This document shows, piece by piece, positions 8,618 through 17,404 of a stretch of DNA of 64,000 nucleotides (position 1 is its first letter; every line of letters starts with the position of its first letter). The notes beneath the pieces are model-generated. The model searched no databases. It saw only the letters and a list, made by a program, of their open reading frames with translations, and was not told the DNA's origin. The stretch is taken from assembly GCF_011751885.2 (NCBI RefSeq), contig NZ_CP061771.1, forward strand, positions 620,001 through 684,000, in the 5' to 3' direction. A program made the position numbers and the translations under genes. This DNA is from Salinibacterium sp. ZJ450. Lineage in GTDB: Bacteria > Actinomycetota > Actinomycetes > Actinomycetales > Microbacteriaceae.

Positions 8618-9714
8618 TGGTGCTCACCCGCAAGCGGGCGCGCTTCCACACGCTGCGGGTGGCCGAGGTGCGCCCGCTCACCGCCGACAGTGTCGAGGTC
8701 ACCTTCGCGGTGCCCGAGGAACTGCACGGCGAGTACGACTACCTGCCGGGCCAGTATGTGGCGCTGCGCAAACAACTCGAGGGCCACGAACTGCGCCGCA
8801 GCTACTCGCTCTGCCGACTGCCCACCGCCGGCAGCATGAGCGTGGCGATCAAACGCGACGTCGGCGGACTGTTCTCCAGCTGGGCCAACACCGAGCTGGC
8901 CGCCGGCGATGAGATCGACGTGATGAGCCCGCAGGGCACCTTCACCATCGACGACCAGAACCTCGACCACCGGCACATCGTCGGCATTGCCGCCGGCTCG
9001 GGCATCACCCCGCTGATGTCCCTCGCGCACACCGTGCTGGCGGCATCCGACACCGCCCTGTTCTCGCTGCTCTACACCAACCGCTCCACCGTCGATGTGA
9101 TGTTCCTTGAGGAGCTCGCCGAGCTGAAAGACCGCTACCCGGCCCGGCTGGCGCTGCACCACGTGCTGTCCCGGGAACAGCGCACAGCGCCGCTGCTGTC
9201 CGGGCGCATCGACGAGCCGAAGCTGCGGCGCATCCTGACCTCGCTGATCCCGCCAGCCACCGTCGACGAGTGGTACCTCTGCGGTCCGTTTGACCTAGTG
9301 CAGCTCTGCCGGGACACCCTCGAGGAGTTCGGGGTGGACCGCCATCGGGTGCACTTCGAGCTGTTCACCACCGGGGAAGCGCCGCGCGCCGAGATCGGTG
9401 GCGTGCCGCCGGTGCGCCATGCCGGCGAGCAGCTGGTGCGCATCGACTTCACTCTCGACGGCCAATCCGCCACCGTGCACTCGCCGGTGGATGCGCACGA
9501 GTCGATCCTCACCGCCGCGCTGCGGGTGCGTCCGGACGTGCCGTTCGCCTGCACCGGCGGGGTCTGCGGAACCTGCCGGGCCCGGTTGATCGAGGGGTCG
9601 GTGCGGATGACCGAGAACTACGCCCTCGAACCCGAGGAACTGGAGCGCGGCTACGTGCTCACCTGCCAGTCGCACCCCACCACGCCAGCGGTCGTCGTCG
9701 ACTACGACGGCTGA
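8617..9714 (+). CDS. paaE: PaaE: phenylacetyl-CoA epoxidase reductase
   Basis: A 365-residue NAD(P)H reductase that feeds electrons to PaaA. It has a ferredoxin-reductase FAD domain (LPGQYVALRKQL, then RRSYSLC), an NAD-binding domain (GIAAGSGITPLMS) and a C-terminal plant-type 2Fe-2S ferredoxin with CTGGVCGTC and a distal CQSHP as the four cluster Cys. The ATG shares one base with the paaD stop. It is the last of the coupled five-gene unit; paaG follows after 27 bp. Confidence 0.95.
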   Translation: MVLTRKRARFHTLRVAEVRPLTADSVEVTFAVPEELHGEYDYLPGQYVALRKQLEGHELRRSYSLCRLPTAGSMSVAIKRDVGGLFSSWANTELAAGDEIDVMSPQGTFTIDDQNLDHRHIVGIAAGSGITPLMSLAHTVLAASDTALFSLLYTNRSTVDVMFLEELAELKDRYPARLALHHVLSREQRTAPLLSGRIDEPKLRRILTSLIPPATVDEWYLCGPFDLVQLCRDTLEEFGVDRHRVHFELFTTGEAPRAEIGGVPPVRHAGEQLVRIDFTLDGQSATVHSPVDAHESILTAALRVRPDVPFACTGGVCGTCRARLIEGSVRMTENYALEPEELERGYVLTCQSHPTTPAVVVDYDG

Positions 9715-9741
9715 GCGCACGAGAGAGGAACGAGGGATTCC

Positions 9742-10524
9742 ATGATCGAGCTATCCATCGAGAACAACGTCGCCGAGATCGTGCTCAACGCGCCAGAGAA
9801 GCTGAACGCTCTCGATGAGGGGGCGCTGCGGGAACTCGACTCCGCATACCGGGAGGCCGAGACTGCGCGGGTGCGGGCGCTGCTGCTGCGTGGTGAGGGC
9901 CGTGCCTTCTGCGCCGGCCGCGACATCGCCCACGTCAATCCCGCCGACGACGACGTGCTTGGCTACCTCGACGTGATCGTGATGCCCTTGCTGAAGCGCA
10001 TCAGTACCTTTCCAGCGCCGACCTTCGCGGTGGCGCACGGCGCCTGTCTTGGCGCCGGCCTCGGCCTGCTGATCGCCACGGATGTCGTGTACGTGGCTGA
10101 GACCGCGAAAATCGGGTCACCGTTCGCGAAGCTGGGCGCCACGCTCGACTCCGGCGGGCACGCCCTGTTCTACGAACGTCTCGGCGCCCATCGCACGCTC
10201 GACCTGATCTACACCGGGCGACTGATGAGCGGGGCCGAGGCGGTGACGGCCGGGCTGTTCTCGCGGGTGTTCCCCGACGACGAGGTGCTGGAGGCCACCC
10301 GCGCTGTGGCCCGAACTGCCGCGACCGGGCCGACGCAGGCGTTCATCGCGAGCAAGGCGATGGTGCGCGGGCTGCGGGACACCCGGCTCGGGCTCTGGCA
10401 GTCGCTGTCCGAGGAGAACCGGGCGCAGGCGGCACTGTGCGACAGCCCGGACTATCACGAGGGCTTTGCCGCGTTCCAGCAGAAGCGCGAGCCGCACTTC
10501 ACCGGCAAGCTGCTGGGGCCCTGA
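9742..10524 (+). CDS. paaG: PaaG-like ring-1,2-epoxyphenylacetyl-CoA isomerase
   Basis: A 260-residue crotonase-fold enzyme expected to isomerise the epoxide to oxepin-CoA, the substrate of PaaZ. Oxyanion-hole segments are GRAFCAGRDIAHV (about residues 53-65) and AHGACLGAGLGLLIATD (about 97-113). An Asp lies in the GATLDSGGHALF segment, where PaaG has its catalytic Asp. The C terminus, SPDYHEGFAAFQQKREPHFTGK, is typical of PaaG. It is in the same direction as paaABCDE with a GAGAGG ribosome binding site. It is convergent with the bkd operon. Confidence 0.85.
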   Translation: MIELSIENNVAEIVLNAPEKLNALDEGALRELDSAYREAETARVRALLLRGEGRAFCAGRDIAHVNPADDDVLGYLDVIVMPLLKRISTFPAPTFAVAHGACLGAGLGLLIATDVVYVAETAKIGSPFAKLGATLDSGGHALFYERLGAHRTLDLIYTGRLMSGAEAVTAGLFSRVFPDDEVLEATRAVARTAATGPTQAFIASKAMVRGLRDTRLGLWQSLSEENRAQAALCDSPDYHEGFAAFQQKREPHFTGKLLGP

Positions 10525-10543
10525 GCCGCTGGGCTGGTTGAGC

Positions 10544-11944
10544 TCAGCGGCTCAGCAGCAGCCGCTCTGGCCGCTCGATCTGCGCCTTCACCGCGGACAG
10601 GAATCCGGCCGCGTAGCCGCCGTCGCACACCCGGTGGTCGAACACCAGCGCGAGTTGGGTGATGCGCCGCACCCGCACCTTGCCCTTCACCACCCACGGT
10701 TTCTCGATCATGCGGCCGACCCCGAGCAGGGCGACCTCTGGGTGGTTGATGATCGCCGCTGAGCCGTCCACGTCAAATGCGCCGTAGTTGTTCAGCGTGA
10801 AGGTGGAGCCGGTCAGCTCGGACGGCTGCGCGCTGCCCTCCCTGGCGCGGCTACCGAGACGCTGCAGTTCGGCGTCCAGCTCCCGCAGTGTGGCACGGTC
10901 GGCGTTGCGGATCACCGGAACCATCAGCCCGCGCGGGGTGTCGGTGGCGATGCCGAGGTTCACGCCGGCGAACCGGGTGAGGTGGCTGCCGTCCTCGCTC
11001 AGCCGCCCGGCCAGCACCGGGTACTCCTCGAGCGCCAGCAGGGTGAACTTGGCGAGGAACGCGGTCAGCGACATCCGTTCGCCGTCCTGCAGTAGCCGCG
11101 CGCGGAGTTTCCATAGCCGGGTGGCGTCGACGTCGACCCACACAGTTGCCTCGGGGATCTCACGACGACTGCGGCTGAGCTTCTGTGACACCGCCAGCCG
11201 GAATATGCTGAGCGGTTCGTCGGAGACCACGTCGAGACCGGTCCGCTCGTCCGTCCCGCCCGCGCTGACGGCACCACCCGCGCTGACCGCACCACTGGCA
11301 CCGGCGGGCACGCCGCGAGACGCCAGCACATCAGCGCGGGTGATCACGCCGCCCGCGCCGGTCGGTCGTACCCGGTGCAGGTCGATGCCCTCGCTCAGGG
11401 CGAGCTTGCGCACGATCGGCGAGATCACCGGCGCCGGGCTGCCATGCTCGAGCGCGGTGGGCTGGGCGGATGCCGCGTGCCCGACCGGCTCGGAAGTCAC
11501 GGGCTCGGCCGGCGAAGCAGCGCGCTGCGCGGAGCCCAGCGGGGTTCGCTTGCGCCGCTTCGCGGTGCCGCCGGCGGTGCCGTACCCGATCAGCACGTTG
11601 CCGGAGCCGGCCTGTTCCTCCTGCCGATAGGTCTCGTGGGCGGCCGAGGTGGCGGCATCCGGAGGCGTCGGGGGTTCGGCCGCGCTCGCCGCGGGCTCCG
11701 AAACGCCGTCGTCGACCTCGAGCAGGGGAGCGCCCACGGTGAGCGTCTCACCCTCGCTGCCGTGTACGGCAACCACCGTTCCGCTGAACGGCGTCGGCAC
11801 CTCCACGACGCTCTTTGCGGTTTCGACCTCGGCGATCGGCTGGTCGGTGGCGACCGTATCGCCGACCGCCACCAGCCAGGTGACCAGGGCGGCCTCGGTC
11901 AGGCCCTCGCCCAGGTCGGGCAATCGGAAGGTGTGCGCGGTCAT
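10544..11944 (-). CDS. bkdC: Branched-chain 2-oxoacid dehydrogenase E2 (dihydrolipoamide acyltransferase)
   Basis: A 466-residue E2 core enzyme. The lipoyl domain covers residues 1-76, with the lipoylated Lys44 in ETAKSVVEVP. An Ala/Pro-rich linker is followed by a peripheral-subunit-binding domain (about 172-212, SPIVRKLALSEGIDL ... GVITRADV), a second flexible linker containing a short repeated VSAGGA motif, and the catalytic domain ending in FDHRVCDGGYAAGF with the active-site His and Asp. It follows E1 beta with a 4-bp overlap. No E3 (lpd) gene is adjacent, so E3 must be shared. Branched-chain specificity is inferred from the E1 genes. Confidence 0.9.
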   Translation of the reverse strand: MTAHTFRLPDLGEGLTEAALVTWLVAVGDTVATDQPIAEVETAKSVVEVPTPFSGTVVAVHGSEGETLTVGAPLLEVDDGVSEPAASAAEPPTPPDAATSAAHETYRQEEQAGSGNVLIGYGTAGGTAKRRKRTPLGSAQRAASPAEPVTSEPVGHAASAQPTALEHGSPAPVISPIVRKLALSEGIDLHRVRPTGAGGVITRADVLASRGVPAGASGAVSAGGAVSAGGTDERTGLDVVSDEPLSIFRLAVSQKLSRSRREIPEATVWVDVDATRLWKLRARLLQDGERMSLTAFLAKFTLLALEEYPVLAGRLSEDGSHLTRFAGVNLGIATDTPRGLMVPVIRNADRATLRELDAELQRLGSRAREGSAQPSELTGSTFTLNNYGAFDVDGSAAIINHPEVALLGVGRMIEKPWVVKGKVRVRRITQLALVFDHRVCDGGYAAGFLSAVKAQIERPERLLLSR

Positions 11945-13008
11945 CCGGCACTCCCCGCGTTGTCAGACGCACCGTCGTCCCACGCCTGGTCATCCCACTG
12001 CAGCGAGTCGATCGCGTCGAGCACCCGATCCAGGTCGGGCAGGAAGTAGTGCTCCAGCTTGGGCGGGGGATACGGGATGTCGAACCCGGTGACCCGGCGC
12101 ACCGGCGCCTCGAGGTAGTGGAAGCAGCGTTCCGAGATTCGGGCGGCGATTTCGGATGCCACGGACGCGAACCCGGGCGCCTCGGCGATCACCACCGCAC
12201 GCCCGGTGGACCGGACCGCCGCCATCACCGTCTCATCGTCGAACGGCACGATGCTGCGCAGGTCGACCACCTGCACGCTGCGGCCGGATTCCGCGGCGAC
12301 CTCGGCCGCGTCCAGCGCGAGCGGCACCGACGGGCCGTAACTGACCAGGGTGACGTCGGTGCCCTGCCGCACGACGCGAGCTTCGCCGAGTCGCGGCACC
12401 GGCAGGCTTGTGTCGAGGTCGCCCTTCGACCAGTACAGCTTCTTCGGCTCGAGGAAGATCACCGGGTCGGGCGACTGGATCGCGGCGCGCAGCAGGCTGT
12501 AGGCATCCTGCGGGTTCGACGGCGCCACCACCAACAGGCCGGGGGTGTGCGCGTAGTACGCCTCCGACGAGTCGGAGTGATGTTCGACCCCGCCGATGCC
12601 GCCGCCGTAGGGGATGCGGATGACCATCGGCAGGCGCAGCACGCCGCGGGTGCGGTTGCCCATCTTGGCGACGTGGCTGGCGATCTGGTCGAACGCCGGG
12701 TAGGCGAAGGCGTCGAACTGCATCTCGACCACAGGCCGCAGGCCGTTCATCGCCATGCCGATCGCGGTGCCGACGATGCCGGATTCGGCCAGCGGCGTGT
12801 CGAAGCAGCGGCTCTCGCCGAACCGGGTGGCCAGTCCGTCGGTGATCCGGAAGACCCCACCGAGTCGGCCGACATCCTCCCCGAAGACGAGCACCCGGTC
12901 GTCGGCGGCGAGAGCGTCGGCGAGGGCCCGGTTCAGCGCCTGGGCGACGGTGACCGTCTCGAGCGTGTGCTGCGCCGAGTCGAGGGTGGGTGCGGGTTGT
13001 TCAGTCAT
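11941..13008 (-). CDS. bkdB: 2-oxoacid dehydrogenase E1 component, beta subunit
   Basis: A 355-residue transketolase-type beta subunit of the E1 decarboxylase. Key segments are FGEDVGRLGGVFRIT (about 42-56), a Glu-bearing loop that activates thiamine diphosphate, DTPLAESGIVGTAIGMAMNGLRPVVEMQF, and YGGGIGGVEHHSDSSEAYYAHTPGL, which is typical of branched-chain E1 beta. It overlaps E1 alpha by 8 bp and E2 by 4 bp, so the three are one operon. Confidence 0.92.
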   Translation of the reverse strand: MTEQPAPTLDSAQHTLETVTVAQALNRALADALAADDRVLVFGEDVGRLGGVFRITDGLATRFGESRCFDTPLAESGIVGTAIGMAMNGLRPVVEMQFDAFAYPAFDQIASHVAKMGNRTRGVLRLPMVIRIPYGGGIGGVEHHSDSSEAYYAHTPGLLVVAPSNPQDAYSLLRAAIQSPDPVIFLEPKKLYWSKGDLDTSLPVPRLGEARVVRQGTDVTLVSYGPSVPLALDAAEVAAESGRSVQVVDLRSIVPFDDETVMAAVRSTGRAVVIAEAPGFASVASEIAARISERCFHYLEAPVRRVTGFDIPYPPPKLEHYFLPDLDRVLDAIDSLQWDDQAWDDGASDNAGSAG

Positions 13009-14101
13009 GGTGGCCCTCCAGCTCTCGGGCTAGGTCGCGCTCCAGAACGCGACTCTGTTCGAGCAGCTGCGGCGTCGGTTCGGAGTAGACGTGCGCGAAC
13101 AGATCGAGCGGGTTCGGGATGTCGTCCAGGTTCGCCGATTCACGCAGTTGATCCGCGATGTGCTCGGCGCCCGCGGTGATGTCGGCCTCGGTCTGCTCGT
13201 CGAGGATCCCCTGCGCGGTCAGGTACTGCCGCAGCCGATCCACCGGGTCGCGGGCCACCCACTCGGCGACTTCGGCGCTGTCACGGTAGCGAGTGTCGTC
13301 GTCGGCATTGGTGTGCGCCTCCACTCGGTAGGTGAGGGCTTCGACCAGCGAGGGGCCGTCGCCCGACCTAGCTCTGCTCACTGAGTGGCTCAGCACGGCG
13401 TACACCGCGGCGAAGTCGTTGCCGTCGACCTGTTCGCTGGGGATGCCGTAGCCGATGCCCTTGTACGCGAGGCCGGGCGCCGCAGTCTGCCGGGCGATCG
13501 GCACCGAGATGGCGTAGCCATTGTTCTGCACGAAGAACACCACCGGCACCTTGAATACCGCGGCGAAGTTGAGGGCTTCATGGAAGTCGCCCTCGCTGGT
13601 GGCGCCGTCACCGCACATCGCTAGAACGACAGTGTCTTCGCCGCGGTGTTTCGCCGCGTACGCAAAGCCCACCGCGTGCAACAGCTGGGTGGCCAGCGGT
13701 GTGGACTGGGTGGCGACGCGTTCGGCGCGCGAGTCATACCCCGAGTGCCAGTTGCCGTGCAACAGCCCGATGGTTTCGGCGGTCGACACTCCCTTCACTG
13801 CGATCGCGACCACGTCGCGGTAAGTGGGGAACAGCCAATCCTCGTACCCCAGCACCATGCCGGCCGCGACCTGGCTGGCCTCCTGCCCGCGTGAGGACGG
13901 GTACACGGCCAGCCTGCCCTGGCGCACCAGCGCACCGCACACGTCATTCAACCGGCGGCCGAACACGAGGTTGCGGTACCCCTCGCGGAGCACGTCGGCG
14001 GGCGGCACGGCATAGTCAGGATCCGGATGCGGCGCACCGGAAACGTCTATCAGTTGGACCGGCGTCGGCCTCGGAAGCAGCGTTGCTTCGACACTCGTCA
14101 C
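13001..14101 (-). CDS. bkdA: 2-oxoacid dehydrogenase E1 component, alpha subunit
   Basis: A 366-residue thiamine-diphosphate enzyme, first gene of the bkd operon. The ThDP motif is seen as CGDGATSEGDFHEA ... FVQNNGYAIS (GDG to NN). SSRGQEASQVAAG and RVEAHTNADDDTRYRDSAEV match branched-chain E1 alpha. The GTG at 14101 is chosen; a longer open frame to 14371 crosses the promoter region and the Lrp gene start and lacks homology. The divergent Lrp-type gene is the probable regulator. Confidence 0.9.
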   Translation of the reverse strand: MTSVEATLLPRPTPVQLIDVSGAPHPDPDYAVPPADVLREGYRNLVFGRRLNDVCGALVRQGRLAVYPSSRGQEASQVAAGMVLGYEDWLFPTYRDVVAIAVKGVSTAETIGLLHGNWHSGYDSRAERVATQSTPLATQLLHAVGFAYAAKHRGEDTVVLAMCGDGATSEGDFHEALNFAAVFKVPVVFFVQNNGYAISVPIARQTAAPGLAYKGIGYGIPSEQVDGNDFAAVYAVLSHSVSRARSGDGPSLVEALTYRVEAHTNADDDTRYRDSAEVAEWVARDPVDRLRQYLTAQGILDEQTEADITAGAEHIADQLRESANLDDIPNPLDLFAHVYSEPTPQLLEQSRVLERDLARELEGHHD

Positions 14102-14258
14102 TGTGGTACCCCCGATCTGAGTGTTTGGACTGATTATTCGCCCGGCTGAGGGCGTCCGTACCGGTGAGATGGGCAATCTGCGAAGAATGGCTCGGTAAGG
14201 GGGCCTGTGCGGGACAAGTGGTGAGATGTACGCTGTTCGCGACGCGGGGGTGAGACGA

Positions 14259-14702
14259 ATGGCAGATGACCAGCTGGACGACATCGACCGCCGCATCGTG
14301 GCCGCGCTGCAGAAGGATGGGCGGGCGTCCGTGCGCTCGATCGCCCAGGCGGTGTCGATCTCCCGCGCCAACGCCTACGCGCGGGTGAATCGGCTGATCG
14401 ACTCAGGGACGATCACCGGATTCACGGCCAAGGTCGATCCGGCGAAACTGGGGCAGGCGGCATCCGCCTATGTGATGTTGCGCGTCGAACAGGCATCCTG
14501 GCAGAGCCTGCGCGAGCGGTTGGCGGCGATCCCGGCGGTGCAGCACATTGCCCTGATCGGCGGCGACTTCGACGTGGTGCTGCTGGTACGCGCGGCGAGC
14601 AACGCCGAGCTGCGAGAGATCGTGCTGACCGAGTTGCAGGGGCTGCCTGAGGTGCTGACCACCCAGACGTCGATCATCTTCGAGGACCACGACACGCGAT
14701 AG
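14259..14702 (+). CDS. Lrp/AsnC-family transcriptional regulator (BkdR-like)
   Basis: A 147-residue Lrp-type regulator. The N-terminal helix-turn-helix (about residues 5-50) reads DDIDRRIVAAL, SVRSIAQAVSISRANAYARV. The C-terminal RAM/ACT-like domain (about 65-145) includes HIALIGGDFDVVLLVRA. The start at 14259 (ATG) gives the usual family N terminus; an in-frame ATG at 14226 would add 11 residues. It is divergent from bkdA with a 157-bp intergenic region, the arrangement of Lrp activators of branched-chain oxoacid dehydrogenase operons, so a branched-chain amino acid or oxoacid ligand is likely. Confidence 0.88.
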   Translation: MADDQLDDIDRRIVAALQKDGRASVRSIAQAVSISRANAYARVNRLIDSGTITGFTAKVDPAKLGQAASAYVMLRVEQASWQSLRERLAAIPAVQHIALIGGDFDVVLLVRAASNAELREIVLTELQGLPEVLTTQTSIIFEDHDTR

Positions 14703-14716
14703 GCGGCCTGATCAGC

Positions 14717-14801
14717 TGGTGCGGAAGGCGGGACTTGAACCCGCACGCTCGAAAGCACAGGAACCTAAATCCTGCGTGTCTGCCAATTTCACCACTCCCG
14801 C
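14717..14801 (-). tRNA. tRNA-Leu (anticodon UAG)
   Basis: A class II tRNA read on the minus strand. The acceptor GCGGGAG (14801-14795) pairs with CTTCCGC, followed by A and an encoded CCA (14719-14717). The anticodon arm is CAGGA-TTTAGGT-TCCTG, so the anticodon is TAG. A long variable arm (TGCTTTCGAGC) precedes the T-arm with GGTTCAAGTCC, as expected for leucine. Confidence 0.95.
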
Positions 14802-14830
14802 GAGCGACACCCAGTGTAGCGGTGGAGAGC

Positions 14831-15481
14831 TCAGTCGCGGCCCTGCCAGGTCGCCACGTCGGCTTCGTTGCCTTCGGCGTCGGCGAGCGTCCACCAGGCG
14901 GGCGCGAACTCGTCGGTGACAAGGTGCCCGCCGGCCGCGAGCGCCGCGGCGATGCGTGCCTCGGCTTCATCGTGCGGCACCGAGACATCGACGTGGATGC
15001 GGTTGCGCTGCGACCGGGGCACGTCCATCTGCTGGAACCAGATCGACGGTCCGCGTCCATGCGGGTCGACGAGGTCCTCATCGCCCAGCTCCTTGTAGCC
15101 GAGCACCGCGCGCCAGAACGGCTTCACCTTCTCGATCTCGAGCGCGTCGATGGTGAGCTGCACGGTCTGCACCGCGGCGGGCCGCGCCGAGATGCCCAGA
15201 CCGGCCGCGGCGGCCGAGATCTGTCGGGCGAGGTCGACGTCCTTCTGGCTCAGGCCGTCGACGTCATGGGTGATCACCCGAACCGTGACGCTCCCGTAAC
15301 GCAGGTCTACGTCGGGGTGATGGTTCGCGGCATCCGCCAGTTCGCCGATCGCAGTCACGAGTTTCACCCCCGTCGTGAAGTTCTTCGTGCGGAACTGCGC
15401 GACGGCGCCGCCGAACACCGACCGCCAGTCATCCACACCGGGGGACTCGTGGAACTGCTGAGAGCTGATCCGTTCAGTCAT
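14831..15481 (-). CDS. Fusion of pterin-4a-carbinolamine dehydratase-like and VOC (glyoxalase-like) domains
   Basis: A 216-residue two-domain protein. Residues about 5-100 resemble 4a-hydroxytetrahydrobiopterin dehydratase (PCD/DCoH): FVTAIGELADAANHHPDVDLRYG-like sequence with the catalytic His-His and SVTVRVITHDVDGLSQKDVDLA. Residues about 108-214 form a vicinal-oxygen-chelate fold, with LEIEKVKPFWRAVLGYKE, GPSIWFQQMD and NRIHVDVSVPHDEAEARI. PCD recycles oxidised pterin cofactor, but no aromatic amino acid hydroxylase is nearby, so the real substrate is open. It is monocistronic, downstream of the tRNA on the same strand. Confidence 0.82.
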   Translation of the reverse strand: MTERISSQQFHESPGVDDWRSVFGGAVAQFRTKNFTTGVKLVTAIGELADAANHHPDVDLRYGSVTVRVITHDVDGLSQKDVDLARQISAAAAGLGISARPAAVQTVQLTIDALEIEKVKPFWRAVLGYKELGDEDLVDPHGRGPSIWFQQMDVPRSQRNRIHVDVSVPHDEAEARIAAALAAGGHLVTDEFAPAWWTLADAEGNEADVATWQGRD

Positions 15482-15566
15482 GGCGCCACCCTACGGCGGC
15501 GGCACAGGCGTGTGAAGCGGGCGGTGCCCGATGCGCCGAACCGTTGGGCCGGGCGGCTGATATTGT

Positions 15567-15608
15567 CCGAATGCCGAATGCCGAATGCCCGAATGCCGAA
15601 TGCCGAGT
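15567..15608 (+). repeat. Short tandem repeat, unit CGAATGC
   Basis: Five back-to-back copies of CGAATGC (one with an extra C) lie just upstream of the epimerase-like gene and end 16 bp before its chosen start. Slippage there would change the leader length, or the N terminus if the upstream ATG at 15585 were used. Confidence 0.8.
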
Positions 15609-15623
15609 GGAGCGGAGAGTCGG

Positions 15624-16544
15624 ATGTCTGGATCACTGATTGTTGGCGTCGGGGCCATCGGCTCTGGTGTGGCGGGTGCCCTCGTCGGTCGAGGCGATCG
15701 AGTAACCGTGGCGAGCCGTTCCGCGACGGCTGTGAACGGCGCCACGTCGGTGAGGCTGGACGCGGCGGAGGCGGATGCCTTCACCACCGTCGCGGCCGAC
15801 CACGACACGATCTTCCTCACCGCGAATCCCACGTACCACCAGTGGCCCTATCTCTGGCCGCCGTTGTACCGGGCAGCGATCGAGGCGGCGGCGCGCAGCG
15901 GCGCGCGACTGATTGTGATGAGCAACCTGTACGCCTACGGCGAGGGGGCGACGATGCCGATGACCGAATCGACGCCGCTGCACGCGACCGCGCCGAACGG
16001 GAGGGCTCGGCAACAGGGCTGGGAAATGGTCAAGGCGGCGCACGATGCCGGTGACATCCGTGCCGCGGAGGTGCGGGCCAGCGACTATTTCGGCGCCGGC
16101 GTCGGCAACACCTCCCAGATGGGATCGATGTTCTTCGAACCTGTGGTCGCCGGCAAGACCGCGCGGGTTGTAGGTGGGACAACGCAGCCGCACACGTTCA
16201 GCTACCTGCCCGACATCGTGCGAACCCTCGTGGCCGCCGCGGACAGTGAGCACGTGGGCCGCCCGTGGCATGTGCCGAGCCCAGAACCGCTCACCAGAGT
16301 GCAGGTCGCCGAGCGAATCAACGCACTCACCGGCAAACGTGGCCGGGTGCGCCAGATCCCGCCGTGGCAGATGACGACGCTCGGCGCCTTCGTGCCGTTC
16401 CTCAAGGCGGTGAACTCCGCCGCCTACCAGTTCGACAAGCCGTTCGTGATGGACTCCACCGAAACCGAGCGGCTGCTCGCGCTCACGCCCACCCCGTGGG
16501 AGCCCGCCCTCACAGCGACCGTCGACTGGTACCGCTCGAGGTAG
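15624..16544 (+). CDS. NAD(P)-binding Rossmann epimerase-like protein (SDR, NAD-dependent epimerase family)
   Basis: A 306-residue extended-SDR-type protein. The N-terminal dinucleotide-binding motif is VGVGAIGSGVAG (about residues 6-17), followed by a beta strand with VASRS that suggests NADP preference. IVMSNLYAYGEG (about 95-106) carries the Tyr region, and RQQGWEMVKAAH aligns with the YxxxK helix but lacks the canonical Tyr, so catalysis may be altered. YLPDIVRTLVAAADS and a C-terminal substrate-binding part follow. The ATG at 15624 is preceded by GGAGAG; an in-frame ATG at 15585 lies inside a tandem repeat. The substrate is unknown. Confidence 0.75.
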   Translation: MSGSLIVGVGAIGSGVAGALVGRGDRVTVASRSATAVNGATSVRLDAAEADAFTTVAADHDTIFLTANPTYHQWPYLWPPLYRAAIEAAARSGARLIVMSNLYAYGEGATMPMTESTPLHATAPNGRARQQGWEMVKAAHDAGDIRAAEVRASDYFGAGVGNTSQMGSMFFEPVVAGKTARVVGGTTQPHTFSYLPDIVRTLVAAADSEHVGRPWHVPSPEPLTRVQVAERINALTGKRGRVRQIPPWQMTTLGAFVPFLKAVNSAAYQFDKPFVMDSTETERLLALTPTPWEPALTATVDWYRSR

Positions 16545-16604
16545 CTCGCGGTAAATCGTTCGACACCGTCGCCTGTGGAAAATGCGGCCTTGCAGATCAG
16601 ACAC

Positions 16605-16642
16605 AACAAGGCGCTCCCGGCGGCCGCCGGAAGCGCCTTGTT
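16605..16642. terminator. Bidirectional terminator hairpin
   Basis: AACAAGGCGCT (16605-16615) pairs perfectly with AGCGCCTTGTT (16632-16642), with a GC-rich 16-nt loop that can itself fold. It lies between the rightward epimerase-like gene and the leftward secreted-protein gene, 8 bp past the stop of the latter. Confidence 0.7.
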
Positions 16643-16650
16643 GGTCGGTG

Positions 16651-17160
16651 TTACGGCGCCAGCAACTGGCAGACGTCCACTACCTGGCCAGAGCCGGAGA
16701 ACAACTTCCTTTCGCTGCCGTCAGCATTGAGCGTCCAGCTCACGGTTCCCGTCGTGAGGAACACCCCTTCAGGGTGCCCGTTGGCGTCGGGGACCGTAAT
16801 GAGGTTCTTCCCCGTCGCAGTGACGTCCTGGCCGCCATCGGGCAGAGTCGTGATGTGGGTCACCCCGGTGATGACGTAGGTCACCGTTTTCAGGGTAGGA
16901 GCGGGGCCCGTGAGGGTGACCCTCAGGTTAGGGCCGGTGACTTTTGTACGGTCTCCTGGCAGTTCGATAATCCCGATCTTGCCCGAGGCCTGAGCCTTGA
17001 TTATGAAGATCGGATCCTGGGGATCGAAGGTCGGACAGGTCATGTCGAACGACAGTTCGACCGGCGCGGGCCTGGCCGGAGCGGCGACGGCCGGACTGGC
17101 GCCTGCGGCAAATCCGAGTGCGACGGCAACCGTCGCGATTGGTGTGAGCCAGCGTTTCAT
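16651..17160 (-). CDS. Secreted protein of unknown function
   Basis: A 169-residue protein with a clear Sec signal peptide: KR at positions 2-3, a hydrophobic core, and cleavage near ASPAVA-AP (about residue 27). The mature part is rich in Val, Thr and Gly, predicts as beta-sheet, and has only two Cys (about 43 and 165) that could form a disulfide. The start is fixed by a near-perfect AAGGAGG 6 bp upstream; longer reading frames upstream are not coding. No family recognised. It is divergent from the Tad pilus cluster but not obviously linked to it. Confidence 0.75.
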   Translation of the reverse strand: MKRWLTPIATVAVALGFAAGASPAVAAPARPAPVELSFDMTCPTFDPQDPIFIIKAQASGKIGIIELPGDRTKVTGPNLRVTLTGPAPTLKTVTYVITGVTHITTLPDGGQDVTATGKNLITVPDANGHPEGVFLTTGTVSWTLNADGSERKLFSGSGQVVDVCQLLAP

Positions 17161-17404
17161 GTAGATCCTCCTTGGTAACTTGCGAAAGTCCCCCCAGGGA
17201 AAGATGGGACGAGTCCCCGACTGCATGCCTCCGCAAGCTAACACGGCCCGCACATGCCGCGAACGCCGTGGCATAAAGCATCCCTGTGTGTTACAAGCAG
17301 GGCGCATCGACAGCGCATCGGTGTTGGGCCCGGATGCCGACCCGCCTGACGCCGCCTGTGGATAACTTCTGCGGCGGCATCCGCTTCTCGTCCATGATGT
17401 GCCG

